Positions 15,568 through 23,617 are shown, counted from the first letter of the stretch. The stretch is 64,000 nucleotides of DNA from Mannheimia glucosida (GCF_046267875.1 NZ_CP176502.1:248001-312000), one strand, 5' to 3'. Notes: generated from the letters alone by a model not told the origin. A program made the numbers and translations.

Positions 15568-16524
15568 ATCAACACTCCCAAACCCTCTCCGCCACACCTG
15601 CGGGCTGATCCCAAACCGTGCTTTAAACTGTGTTCTTAGATTGCTTGCGGTGCCGAAGCCTGATTTTTGGGCGATGGTTTCGATGCTGTCATCGCTGCTT
15701 TCCAATAATTCCTGCACCTTTGCCAAGCGTTTGGCGGTGAGCCATTCGGAGAGGGTGAGGTTGGTGGCGTTTTTAAAATAACGGGCGAAGCTGCGTTTGG
15801 ATAAATGCACGCTGTCCGCCAAGTCGTCCAGTTTGTGCGGTTTATCCAAATTGTTGCCTAGAAATTGCAATAAGGCATTGATTTTGCTGTCTTTGGCGTG
15901 GCTGATGGGGGCGACTTGGCTAAACTGTGCCTGACCGCCTTCACGGTGCGGAGCGGAAACAAGCATTCGTGCCAAACTGTTTGCGATGTTTGCGCCATAA
16001 AGACTGCGGATAAAATACAAACAGCAGTCCATACCGGCCAATGCACCGGCGGAGGTCAAAATATTGCCGTCATCAATATACAGGCGGTTGCTGTCGAGGC
16101 GAATATGCGGAAAGCGGGCTTTTAATTCCGCCTCGCCCGCCCAGTGCGTAACCAGCGTTTTATCCGTGGCAATGCCAGCATAGGCAAGGGCGTAAGTGCC
16201 ATAACATAAGGCAATGATTTTCTTATTGTTTTGATGGTGGGCTTGCAGTTTTTGCATAAAGGTTTCAGACGGCATTTCCCCCACCCAGCCGGCAATCACA
16301 ATAATATCCGCCCAGTCCATCTGCTCCAAATGCCCGTCTAACTGTACCTTCGCACCCAATGCGGTTTGCACCGATTTTCCCTTATCCCCAAACACTTTCA
16401 TATCAAACAACCGCTCGCCCTGATGCGCCATCTGAAACAGTGAAAAAGGCAGGTTAAACACAAAATCATTACAGCCGTTTTGGGCATAAAGGGCGAGTTT
16501 GGGAGCGTGAGGTTTCATTTTCAT
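15541..16524 (-). CDS. GlxA-type regulator (DJ-1/PfpI domain plus AraC helix-turn-helix)
   Basis: The 327-residue protein has an N-terminal DJ-1/PfpI-like domain (about 10-190, with ALCYGTYALAYAG around the nucleophile-elbow cysteine). A C-terminal AraC DNA-binding domain follows (LDDLADSVHLSKRSFARYFKN and IETIAQKSGFGTASNLRTQFKARFG). The layout is that of GlxA/FtrA-type activators. It is divergent from the secreted MBL-fold gene at 16624, with 99 bases between starts, so control of that gene and the hydrolase at 17487 is likely. An exact Neisseria uptake sequence lies in the coding region at 16264. Confidence 0.92.
   Translation of the reverse strand: MKMKPHAPKLALYAQNGCNDFVFNLPFSLFQMAHQGERLFDMKVFGDKGKSVQTALGAKVQLDGHLEQMDWADIIVIAGWVGEMPSETFMQKLQAHHQNNKKIIALCYGTYALAYAGIATDKTLVTHWAGEAELKARFPHIRLDSNRLYIDDGNILTSAGALAGMDCCLYFIRSLYGANIANSLARMLVSAPHREGGQAQFSQVAPISHAKDSKINALLQFLGNNLDKPHKLDDLADSVHLSKRSFARYFKNATNLTLSEWLTAKRLAKVQELLESSDDSIETIAQKSGFGTASNLRTQFKARFGISPQVWRRGFGSVDLTSKTTTG
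16264..16275 (-). repeat. Neisseriaceae DNA uptake sequence (AT-DUS) inside a gene
   Basis: The minus strand reads ATGCCGTCTGAA, encoding MPSE within the GlxA-type regulator. It is an exact classical Neisseria sequence. Confidence 0.75.
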
Positions 16525-16623
16525 TTTGGCAATATCCTTGCGATAAATGGCAATGTTGCCTATTTTAGCACAGGGGAGAAACCACTAAAATATGCTTATC
16601 TTTTCGTTATTTGGAGTTTGAAA

Positions 16624-17472
16624 ATGTTTAAAAAACTTACCCTTACCGCTCTGGCATTGACTATCAGTGCATCTGCCTTCGCCCTTGACAGATATCAACA
16701 TATCCGCAATGCCACTGCCAAAATTGAATATGCCGGGCAGACCTTTTTGGTCGATCCGTTTTTTGCCAAAAAAGATTCAATGAAAGGCTTTGAAGGCACG
16801 TTTAACAGCCATTTACGCTCGCCAATGGTGGAATTGCCGATGCCTGTCAGTGAGATTATCAAAGGCGTGGATGCGGTGATTGTTACCCACACCCACGAGG
16901 ATCATTGGGACGAAGCCGCTCAAAAAGCGTTACCGAAAGACTTGCCGATTTTTACCCAACACGAAGACGATGCCAAACTCATTCGTTCACAAGGCTTTAA
17001 AAATGTGCAAGTGTTGCACGAAAAAGCGGTCTTTAATGGTGTAGAACTGCACAAAACAGGCGGTAGCCACGGCACAGAGGCGATGTACGCTAATCCAACC
17101 TTTGCCAAACTATTGGGCGAGGCGATGGGCGTAGTCATCAAAAAAGACGGACACAAAACCGCCTATATCGTGGGTGATACGGTGTGGACGGCGGATGTGA
17201 ATAAGGCTTTGCACAAATATCAGCCTGAGTTTTTGGTGATGAACACCGGCTACGCCCGCATTAACGGCATTGCCGACAGCATTATTATGGGGACGGCAGA
17301 TGTATTAAAGGCAAGCCAAATCGCCCCAAACGCCAAGCTTATCACCGTGCATATGGATACCACCAATCATAATGCGGTAAGCCGTGAAGATATGCGTAAA
17401 TTTGTGATTGGCGAGAAACTCACCGATAAAGTGATTATTCCGGCTGATGGTGAAGTGATTGAATTAAAATAA
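16624..17472 (+). CDS. secreted metallo-beta-lactamase-fold hydrolase, UlaG-like
   Basis: The 282-residue protein has a signal peptide (MFKKLTLTALALTISASAFA, cleavage near residue 20). A zinc-binding THTHEDHWD follows, with further ligands in GGSHGTEA, VGDTVWT and TVHMDTTNH. The arrangement fits the UlaG-like branch of the MBL fold rather than true beta-lactamases. The ATG at 16624 is chosen because the signal peptide starts there and GGAG lies upstream. It is followed after 14 bases by an isochorismatase-like gene, probably cotranscribed under the divergent GlxA-type regulator. Confidence 0.88.
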   Translation: MFKKLTLTALALTISASAFALDRYQHIRNATAKIEYAGQTFLVDPFFAKKDSMKGFEGTFNSHLRSPMVELPMPVSEIIKGVDAVIVTHTHEDHWDEAAQKALPKDLPIFTQHEDDAKLIRSQGFKNVQVLHEKAVFNGVELHKTGGSHGTEAMYANPTFAKLLGEAMGVVIKKDGHKTAYIVGDTVWTADVNKALHKYQPEFLVMNTGYARINGIADSIIMGTADVLKASQIAPNAKLITVHMDTTNHNAVSREDMRKFVIGEKLTDKVIIPADGEVIELK

Positions 17473-17486
17473 TTTTGGAGAACAAT

Positions 17487-17987
17487 ATGAAAACCGCACT
17501 TTTAGTGATTGATGTACAAAACGAATACTTTGCTTCCGCAGGCGGCAAATTTGACCAATTTAATGTGGATAAAGTCGCCCAAGAGATTGCCGATTATGCC
17601 CAAACTGCCGTACAAAACGGAGAGCTTGTGATCGGCGTTCAGCACCTGATGGCAGAGGATTATCCTTTATTTGCCAAAGGTTCGCACGGTGCAGAACTGC
17701 ACTCCTCAGTAGCAAGCATTTTGGCGGATAAACCTTTGGTACAAAAAGCCCACGCCGACAGTTTTTTAAACACTAATTTGCTTGAAATCTTAAAACAACA
17801 CGGCATTGAACAAATCGACATCTGCGGGATTATGACCCAAAACTGCGTAACCCATACCGCACTTTCGCCGTTTGCCAAGGATTACAAAGTTCGGGTTCTG
17901 TCAAACCTTTGCACTGCACCGACTGAGTTAATCCACCAAATCGCATTGGGGGCGTTGGCGGATCGAGAGTGGATTGAGGTAGTCTAA
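17487..17987 (+). CDS. cysteine hydrolase, isochorismatase family
   Basis: The product is 166 residues. The catalytic triad of the family is visible: Asp in LLVIDVQNEYF, Lys in LVQKAHADSF and Cys in GIMTQNCVTHTA. TTGGAG lies 7 bases before the ATG at 17487; a TTG start 12 bases earlier would lie before that site and is less likely. Such enzymes hydrolyse amides or isochorismate-like ethers, and small stand-alone members are often nicotinamidase-like. The substrate is unassigned. A strong terminator follows at 17996. Confidence 0.9.
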   Translation: MKTALLVIDVQNEYFASAGGKFDQFNVDKVAQEIADYAQTAVQNGELVIGVQHLMAEDYPLFAKGSHGAELHSSVASILADKPLVQKAHADSFLNTNLLEILKQHGIEQIDICGIMTQNCVTHTALSPFAKDYKVRVLSNLCTAPTELIHQIALGALADREWIEVV

Positions 17988-17995
17988 ATTTGATG

Positions 17996-18032
17996 AAACA
18001 CCGCTTGGATTGAGGTTCAAGCGGTGTTTTTT
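17996..18032 (+). terminator. perfect uptake-signal terminator
   Basis: AACACCGCTTG and CAAGCGGTGTT form a perfect eleven-base stem around a ten-base loop and are followed by TTTT. The 28 bases from 17999 to 18026 recur exactly at 20991-21018. Confidence 0.88.
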
Positions 18033-18053
18033 GAGGGAGTGTTGCAAATGGTT

Positions 18054-18065
18054 TTCAGACGGCCT
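18054..18065 (-). repeat. Neisseriaceae DNA uptake sequence (AG-DUS)
   Basis: The minus strand reads AGGCCGTCTGAA, an exact AG-type uptake sequence, 22 bases after the terminator at 17996. Confidence 0.75.
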
Positions 18066-18088
18066 TATGCTGAAAACAGCTAAGCTTG

Positions 18089-19000
18089 TTATGGCTTGCC
18101 GTTTTCATCCAACTTTTGGCTTAAAAAGTCAATCAGCACCTGAATGCGTTTGGCTTTTTGGCTGTGTTGCGGATAGTAAAGATAGACCGGCGGATAGTGT
18201 TTCCAATACTCTTGCAGCACAGGGATGAACCGTTCGCTGTCCGGCAACAAGCAGTGGATTGGGGTGAAAATTCTGCCAATGCCCAAGCCGGCACGCACGC
18301 CGTCTGCCATTACGTCAATATCGTTGGCAATCAAGCGGCTTTCCATTTCCACCGTTAAATCCTGCCCGTTTTGTTGGAGGATCAGCGGCAAAATGCGGTT
18401 GGCGGTAATAAAGCGGTAGCCGATCAAACAATGGTTCGGCAGTTCTTGCGGTGTGTGCGGAATGCCGTATTGTGCGGCATAATCCGGCGACAAATACAAG
18501 CCTTCTGCAAAGGGGGCAAGCAATTTGCGAGCCACCATATTCGGCTCTACTTTGTCGCCAAAACGAATCCCCAAATCAAAGCCCTGTTGCAGAATATCGA
18601 CCGTGCCGTCATAGAGGGAAATTTCCAGCTGAATATGCGGATAGAGTCGGCAAAATTCGGCAAAGTGCGGTTTCAAAATCAGCTGATAGGCAAAGCGGGA
18701 AAGGGTAATCCGCACCGTGCCGGTCGGTACTTCGCCTAAATCCTGCACGCTTTCCACCGCATATTCTAAGGATTGAACCAGCTGTTTGGTGCTGTCGAGC
18801 AAGCGTTGCCCTGCCTCGGTAAGTTCCATTTTGCGTGTGGTGCGGTGAAACAACGGCAAGCCGATGTGCTGTTCCAGCAATTTCAGCGACTTGCTCACCG
18901 AAGGCGGGGCGGTTTCCAATTTGCGGCTTGCCGCTGCAATGCCGCCTTGTTCGGCAATGGCGTGAAAAACGATGAGATAACCGTAGATGGAGCTGTTCAT
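18089..19000 (-). CDS. LysR-family transcriptional regulator
   Basis: The 303-residue protein has an N-terminal winged helix (AIAEQGGIAAASRKLETAPPSVSKSLKLLEQHIG, then PLFHRTTRKMELTEAG) and a substrate-binding domain starting VRITLSRFAYQLIL. I prefer the ATG at 19000, which has TGAGAC upstream; a second ATG is at 19012. It is divergent from the truncated short-chain dehydrogenase at 19109, and its original target may have been that gene. A different LysR gene begins the window. Confidence 0.92.
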   Translation of the reverse strand: MNSSIYGYLIVFHAIAEQGGIAAASRKLETAPPSVSKSLKLLEQHIGLPLFHRTTRKMELTEAGQRLLDSTKQLVQSLEYAVESVQDLGEVPTGTVRITLSRFAYQLILKPHFAEFCRLYPHIQLEISLYDGTVDILQQGFDLGIRFGDKVEPNMVARKLLAPFAEGLYLSPDYAAQYGIPHTPQELPNHCLIGYRFITANRILPLILQQNGQDLTVEMESRLIANDIDVMADGVRAGLGIGRIFTPIHCLLPDSERFIPVLQEYWKHYPPVYLYYPQHSQKAKRIQVLIDFLSQKLDENGKP

Positions 19001-19108
19001 TTTTAGTCTCATTATTCGTTTTTAGCTAATAATGGATTATAGATTACCATTCTTATCTTTTCAAATCAGCCCGTTATAATGGTTTCACTTTTTAATGAGG
19101 AGCGCATT

Positions 19109-19315
19109 ATGCAAAATATTCAAAACAAAGTGGTGATTATCACCGGTGCATCATCATGTATTGGTGAGGCAACCGCCTATAAACTGGCAGAAAACGGGGC
19201 GAAGTTGGTGCTTGCCGCCCGCCGTGAAGACAAATTGAAAGCGATTGTGGCAAACATTGAGGCCAAAGGCGGTACTTTGATGAACAAAGGCAGAATGCAC
19301 TTTTTAGCACAATAA
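19109..19315 (+). pseudogene. short-chain dehydrogenase/reductase, N-terminal fragment
   Basis: Only about 55 residues of a short-chain dehydrogenase remain (KVVIITGASSCIGEATAYKL to IVANIEAKGGT). After this the frame runs into an unrelated tail LMNKGRMHFLAQ and stops; the family is about 250 residues. The cofactor motif TGxxxGxG reads TGASSCIG, with Cys in place of the middle Gly. GAGGAG precedes the ATG. The catalytic Ser-Tyr-Lys part is deleted, so no activity is expected. Confidence 0.85.
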
Positions 19316-19356
19316 CACAGCACACAAGCGGTCGAATTTTGCCAAAAATCCGCACA

Positions 19357-19368
19357 TTCAGACGGCCT
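19357..19368 (-). repeat. Neisseriaceae DNA uptake sequence (AG-DUS)
   Basis: An exact AGGCCGTCTGAA on the minus strand, 24 bases after a Pasteurellaceae ACAAGCGGTC core that starts at 19324, in the gap after the truncated dehydrogenase. Confidence 0.75.
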
Positions 19369-19471
19369 GTATTATTAGCTTAAAACTTATTATCAGTTAA
19401 GCATTACCCTGCTTATCATTTTTAATCGAAGCCCTATAATAGCCATATTCCCAATGCAATAAGGACAAACA

Positions 19472-20023
19472 ATGAAAAACGTATTGATTATTTCCGGACA
19501 CCCGAATTTAAACAACTCTGTGGCAACAGCTACGATTATGGAAGAGTTAGCAATACAGTTACCACAAGCAGAAATCCGCAAATTAGACGAGCTGCATCAG
19601 CATTATGAATTTGATATTCAGGCAGAGCAAAAAGCGATTGAACAAGCAGATGTGATTGTTTGGCAAGTGCCGTTTTATTGGTATGCAATGCCGGCATTGA
19701 TGAAAAAATGGCTAGATGATGTGTTTCATCACGGCTTTGCCCACGGCTCCACCGCTAAAATCGGCGGCAAAAAACTGCTGGTTTCCCTCACCACTGGCGC
19801 CCCTGCGGAGCTTTACCAAAAAGAAGGCTTTTTCCGGCACGAAATGGGCGAGTATTTGGTCGGCTTTGAAACCACCGCCACCCTTTGCCAACTGGATTAC
19901 CAAGGGGCGATGTGGCTCAATGGCGTGAGTTATGTCGGACGTGATGAAGCCAAAACCCAACAATAGCAAGCAGAGGCTCGCCAATACGCCTGCCGGCTTG
20001 CCGAAAAAATTCAATCACTTTAA
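19472..20023 (+). pseudogene. NAD(P)H oxidoreductase, flavodoxin-like, with late amber stop
   Basis: The frame from 19472 gives 164 residues of a KefF/MdaB-like quinone reductase: LIISGHPNLNNS binds the flavin, QVPFYWYAMPALMKKWLDDVF is the family signature and TTGAP follows. It stops at TAG 19964-19966 between EAKTQQ and an in-frame QAEARQYACRLAEKIQSL ending at TAA 20021. This looks like the original C-terminus, so CAG to TAG is likely. Losing 19 residues may or may not inactivate it. The coordinates cover the full original gene. Confidence 0.78.
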
Positions 20024-20032
20024 GGAGCAACC

Positions 20033-20305
20033 GTGTATATCATCAACATCGCATTAAAAATGGACAAAATCGAGCAAGCCGAATCGATGCTTAACGCCCA
20101 CCGTGCGTGGTTTGCTCAGTATTTTGAACAAGGCAATTTTTTAATGTTAGGCCCTTACCTCGACCAAGACCACGCCGGTGTGATTATCGCCCAAACCGAA
20201 AACCGTGAGGCGTTAGACACTGTCCTTGCCGAAGATGTCTATTTCCCCGATTTAGCTGATTATGAAGTGCGTGAATTTAAAGATGCAATGAGCAAATTAG
20301 CGTAA
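20033..20305 (+). CDS. YciI-family protein
   Basis: This 90-residue dimeric alpha-beta barrel protein of the YciI type (ALKMDKIEQAESMLNAHRAWF, then FLMLGPYLD and a conserved DPF-like YFPDLADYEVREF) starts with GTG at 20033. AAGGAG sits 6 bases upstream. The family has a conserved His/Asp pair and is thought to catalyse small reactions on aromatic or chlorinated compounds, mostly unproven. The gene follows the quinone reductase by 9 bases from its original stop, forming an operon. Confidence 0.87.
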   Translation: MYIINIALKMDKIEQAESMLNAHRAWFAQYFEQGNFLMLGPYLDQDHAGVIIAQTENREALDTVLAEDVYFPDLADYEVREFKDAMSKLA

Positions 20306-20420
20306 TTTCGGCAAAAAACCACCGCTTGTGGTCTGCAAGCGCTGGATTTTGTTGAAAAATCTGCAAATATTTATCCGATGTTTATAATAAGTGAAATGTC
20401 AATTAATGCTGGAGTTTACG

Positions 20421-20984
20421 ATGATAAAGCCTGTACCTTTGGATAAATTTTACTGCCTCATCAATCACGGTGTTACCGCACTGATTAGCGGCAAGCACGG
20501 CGATGATGCCAATGTGATGACCGCATCGTGGGTGTGTCCGCTGGATTTTTCGCCCAATGCCAAGCTCACGGTGGTGCTGGATAAATCTACCTACACACGC
20601 AGCTTGATAGAACAAAGCGGCTATTTTGCCGTGCAAGTGCCGGTATTATCGCAGCTTGACTGGGTGGTTAAACTGGGTTCTATCAGCAAAAAAGACCACC
20701 CAAACAAACTGGACGGACTGCCCCTGTTTTACCAAGACGGCTACGATGTGCCTTTGGTGTCGGGCTGCGCAGGGTGGATTGTGTGTCGGCTTATCCGCAA
20801 TCTTGAGAACCAACAAAATCACGACCTGTTTATCGGCGAAGTGCTATCGGCGTGGGCAGATAGCCGTATTTTTGATAACGGGCGTTGGAAGTTTGATGAG
20901 ATGGGCGATGAATGGCGCACATTGCACTATATCGCCGGCGGGCAATTTTATCTGACCGGCAAAAGTGTGGTGATGGACGAGTGA
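20421..20984 (+). CDS. flavin reductase family protein
   Basis: The 187-residue protein has the split-barrel flavin-binding fold of the flavin reductase (FMN) family, with DDANVMTASWVCPLDFSPNAKLTVVLDKSTYTRSLIEQSGYFAVQVP. I chose the ATG at 20421 with GGAG 8 bases upstream over earlier starts. Members reduce FMN or use bound FMN in detoxification, and the partner monooxygenase is not identifiable here. It is followed by a terminator that duplicates the one at 17996. Confidence 0.9.
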   Translation: MIKPVPLDKFYCLINHGVTALISGKHGDDANVMTASWVCPLDFSPNAKLTVVLDKSTYTRSLIEQSGYFAVQVPVLSQLDWVVKLGSISKKDHPNKLDGLPLFYQDGYDVPLVSGCAGWIVCRLIRNLENQQNHDLFIGEVLSAWADSRIFDNGRWKFDEMGDEWRTLHYIAGGQFYLTGKSVVMDE

Positions 20985-20987
20985 GCA

Positions 20988-21027
20988 AAACACCGCTTGG
21001 ATTGAGGTTCAAGCGGTGGTTTTCTTT
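20988..21027 (+). terminator. uptake-signal terminator, duplicate of 17996
   Basis: ACACCGCTTG and CAAGCGGTG arms with the same ten-base loop as at 17999-18026, followed by GTTTTCTTTCT. The 28-base identity with the earlier terminator points to recent duplication. Confidence 0.8.
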
Positions 21028-21063
21028 CTAAATTTTGCAAATGGCTTTCAGACTGTATCATCG

Positions 21064-21759
21064 TTAAAACGACTGTAACGTGCGTCGTTGCTTGCCGTTT
21101 TCATCAAAATTGCTTGCTTCAAGCCAGCGTTCAAATTTGGGTTTCATCGCCTGCCATTCGTTTGGCAACATGGAAAACCACGCCGTGTCTCGGTTTCTGC
21201 CTTTGTAAACCACGGCGTTACGGAAAATGCCTTCAAAAACAAAGCCTAACCGCTTGGCGGCATTGATAGAAGGCTGGTTTAAACTGTCGCATTTCCATTC
21301 ATAACGGCGGTATTGCAAAGTATCAAACACATAGTTCATCACCAAAAATTGGGCTTCGGTGGCAATGCGTGAACGCTTTAATTCAGGCGAATAAATCACC
21401 CAGCCCATTTCCGCCACTCGATTGGCAGGGTCGATACGCATTAAGGCAAAAGTACCAACTGCCTTGTTGCGTTGTTTGTCGATGATGCTGAAATAGTAAG
21501 GATCGGCAGAGCGTTCCCATTCGCTCAGCCATTGCTTGACGGCGGCTTCATCACCGGCGGCTTCGCAAGGCAGATAAGTCCACATTTCTGCCGGACTATC
21601 GCTACCGTAAAGTGCGATTAAGTCAGCCAAATGTTTTTCGACAGACAGTTTTTCCAAGCGGCAATACTGCCCTTCCAGCACTTGCAAATTCGGCAGTTCG
21701 CCTGCACAAAAGTCCGGCAAAGGCTCGCCAATCGCTTGATTAAATAAATTAAACCACAT
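21064..21759 (-). CDS. GNAT-family acetyltransferase (RimJ/RimL-like)
   Basis: The 231-residue protein contains the acetyl-CoA fold: AVGTFALMRIDPANRVAEMGWVIYSPELKRSRIATEAQFL and NQPSINAAKRLGFVFEGIFR are typical of the RimJ/RimL subfamily. AGGAG lies 6 bases before the ATG at 21759; the longer frame to 21831 has no ribosome site. The target is unknown. It is convergent with the flavin reductase and divergent from the ArsR gene. Confidence 0.9.
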   Translation of the reverse strand: MWFNLFNQAIGEPLPDFCAGELPNLQVLEGQYCRLEKLSVEKHLADLIALYGSDSPAEMWTYLPCEAAGDEAAVKQWLSEWERSADPYYFSIIDKQRNKAVGTFALMRIDPANRVAEMGWVIYSPELKRSRIATEAQFLVMNYVFDTLQYRRYEWKCDSLNQPSINAAKRLGFVFEGIFRNAVVYKGRNRDTAWFSMLPNEWQAMKPKFERWLEASNFDENGKQRRTLQSF

Positions 21760-21920
21760 CGTTTGCTCCTGTTTGCTGATCTGTGATGAAATCACAGTAT
21801 AAATCTCCGTCTCAAAAATACAATCAAGCATTTAACTCGGGTGAGGGTAATCGCTTATTTGTGGTGGCAAGCGGTATTTTTTATCTAAAATAAGCAATTT
21901 TAACGGGGAAAGTGTGTTTT

Positions 21921-21932
21921 ATGCCGTCTGAA
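21921..21932 (+). repeat. Neisseriaceae DNA uptake sequence (AT-DUS)
   Basis: ATGCCGTCTGAA, an exact classical Neisseria uptake sequence, lies between the acetyltransferase and ArsR genes, about 45 bases after an AAGCGGT core. It is the rightmost exact copy I found. Confidence 0.78.
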
Positions 21933-21980
21933 ATCATTTAACCGATTTGACAGACTCGCTTTTTGCATTATAATTCGTTC

Positions 21981-21998
21981 ACATTTTTAAACCTATAA
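21981..21998 (+). repeat. 18-base direct repeat, left copy (possible operator)
   Basis: ACATTTTTAAACCTATAA lies just before the ArsR gene and recurs exactly at 22372-22389 before the flavin oxidoreductase. A regulator and its neighbour sharing an upstream element suggests an ArsR operator. Confidence 0.5.
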
Positions 21999-22004
21999 GC
22001 CGAT

Positions 22005-22325
22005 ATGAACGAACAAGCCTATGCGATGCAGTTGATGAAAGATTGCATTCCGATTTTTACGGTGCTGTCTGATGAAAACCGTCATCTGATTTTGAAACTG
22101 TTGCTCGATCATGGGGCGATGAATGTCAATCAAATTACAGAACAGCTACATCTTTCCCGCCCTGCGGTGTCGCATCATCTGAAAATCATGTTGCAAGCGA
22201 ATGCGGTAAGCGTGGAGCAAATCGGCAAAGAGCGTTTTTATCGCTTGGCGATGAAAGAAGAAATTGAAAAAATGGGAAAGCTAGTTGAGTTGATGAGGCA
22301 GTATTGCCCAAGCCAATCCGCATAG
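22005..22325 (+). CDS. ArsR/SmtB-family transcriptional regulator
   Basis: The 106-residue winged-helix protein has the recognition helix region LHLSRPAVSHHLKIMLQANAVSVEQIGKERFYRL. No paired cysteines of the ELCVC metal-binding type are present, so it probably senses something other than arsenite or zinc. The gene precedes the old-yellow-enzyme gene at 22406, and both share an 18-base upstream repeat. This suggests autoregulation and control of that enzyme. Confidence 0.9.
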   Translation: MNEQAYAMQLMKDCIPIFTVLSDENRHLILKLLLDHGAMNVNQITEQLHLSRPAVSHHLKIMLQANAVSVEQIGKERFYRLAMKEEIEKMGKLVELMRQYCPSQSA

Positions 22326-22332
22326 TATTACG

Positions 22333-22358
22333 GGTGCAGCCATTGCACCTTTTATTTT
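22333..22358 (+). terminator. short hairpin after the ArsR gene
   Basis: GGTGCA and TGCACC arms separated by five bases, followed by TTTTATTTT. A weak terminator that may partly separate the regulator from the reductase gene. Confidence 0.55.
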
Positions 22359-22371
22359 GAGAAACGAGTTT

Positions 22372-22389
22372 ACATTTTTAAACCTATAA
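22372..22389 (+). repeat. 18-base direct repeat, right copy (possible operator)
   Basis: Exact copy of the 18 bases at 21981, placed 17 bases before the reductase ATG. Confidence 0.5.
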
Positions 22390-22405
22390 ACATTAAGGAA
22401 TCGCA

Positions 22406-23617
22406 ATGTTATTTCAACCCTTTATTTTCCACAACGGGCAAACCGCCAAAAACCGTTTTTTTAAATCGGCGATGGAAGAGCAACTCGCTCAAAGCGACAA
22501 GCCTACGCAAAACTTGGTCAATCTCTACCGCACTTGGGCGCAGGGCGGTGCCGGCGTGCTGGTGACGGGCAATGTGATGATTAACCCACAGGGCAAAGGT
22601 TCGGCGGGTGATGTGGTGGTATCAGATGAACGTGATTTGCCGATGCTGAAAGCGTGGGCGGCGGCAGGCAAAACGGACGGCACATTGATGATTATGCAAA
22701 TCAACCACGCCGGCAAGCAGTCGCCGAAAGCTCTCAACCCTGTGCCGGTGGCTCCGAGTGCCGTGCCACTGGTGGGAATGGACGGTTTTATCAATCCGCC
22801 CCGTGCCTTACAAGCGGTCGAAATTCAACAAATTATTGCAGAATTTGTCCGCACCGCTCAAATCGCCGAACAAGCCGGATTTAGTGGCGTGCAAATCCAC
22901 GCAGCCCACGGCTATTTGATCAGCCAATTTTTATCGCCCCACCACAACCGCCGAGGCGATGAATACGGCGGCAGTTTGGCAAACCGTATGCGTTTTTTAA
23001 TCGAGGTCTATCAAGGCATTCGGGCAACGGTCGGCAAGGATTTTCTGGTGGGGGTAAAACTCAATTCTGCCGATTTCCAAAAAGGCGGTTTTGATGAACA
23101 AGACAGCTTGCAGGTGGTGGCAACATTATCGCAACTGGGCATTGATTTTATTGAAATTTCCGGCGGTAATTATGAAAGCCCGGCGATGTTGGTGGAAAAG
23201 GCAAGCACCCGCAACCGTGAAGCCTTTTTCATTGATTATGCCGATAAAGCAAGACAAGTCAGCCAAGCACCACTGATTATCACCGGCGGATTTAGAAGCG
23301 AACAGGCGATGAATGAGGCGCTTACAAAAGGGCATCTGGATTTAGTCGGCATCGCCCGCCCGTTTGCCCTGATACCGGATTTGCCGAAACAGATCCAAAC
23401 CGGTGCATACCAAACCCTCATCACACAGCGCATTCAAACCGGCTTTGCGCCGTTGGATAAAAAAGTCGGTGCCATACTGGAAATGAACTGGTATATGGCA
23501 CAAATGGCACGGATCGGGCAAGGCAAATCGCCCAACCTGAGATTATCAACGTGGAAAGTGCTGCTAAAAACCTTGTGGGAGAACGGCAAGGCAGGGTTGA
23601 AAACGGGGCGGGGATAA
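22406..23617 (+). CDS. NADH:flavin oxidoreductase, old yellow enzyme family (second)
   Basis: The 403-residue protein is an FMN TIM barrel with IHAAHGYLISQFLSPHHNRRGDEYGGSLANRMRF, which carries the His-x2-His active-site pair and the family signature. It differs clearly from the paralogue at 2220, which has HGAN. A C-terminal extension after the barrel (MNWYMAQMARIGQG onward) is present. AAGGA precedes the ATG. The likely role is reduction of electrophilic alkenes or quinones. The upstream ArsR gene is the probable regulator. Confidence 0.93.
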   Translation: MLFQPFIFHNGQTAKNRFFKSAMEEQLAQSDKPTQNLVNLYRTWAQGGAGVLVTGNVMINPQGKGSAGDVVVSDERDLPMLKAWAAAGKTDGTLMIMQINHAGKQSPKALNPVPVAPSAVPLVGMDGFINPPRALQAVEIQQIIAEFVRTAQIAEQAGFSGVQIHAAHGYLISQFLSPHHNRRGDEYGGSLANRMRFLIEVYQGIRATVGKDFLVGVKLNSADFQKGGFDEQDSLQVVATLSQLGIDFIEISGGNYESPAMLVEKASTRNREAFFIDYADKARQVSQAPLIITGGFRSEQAMNEALTKGHLDLVGIARPFALIPDLPKQIQTGAYQTLITQRIQTGFAPLDKKVGAILEMNWYMAQMARIGQGKSPNLRLSTWKVLLKTLWENGKAGLKTGRG

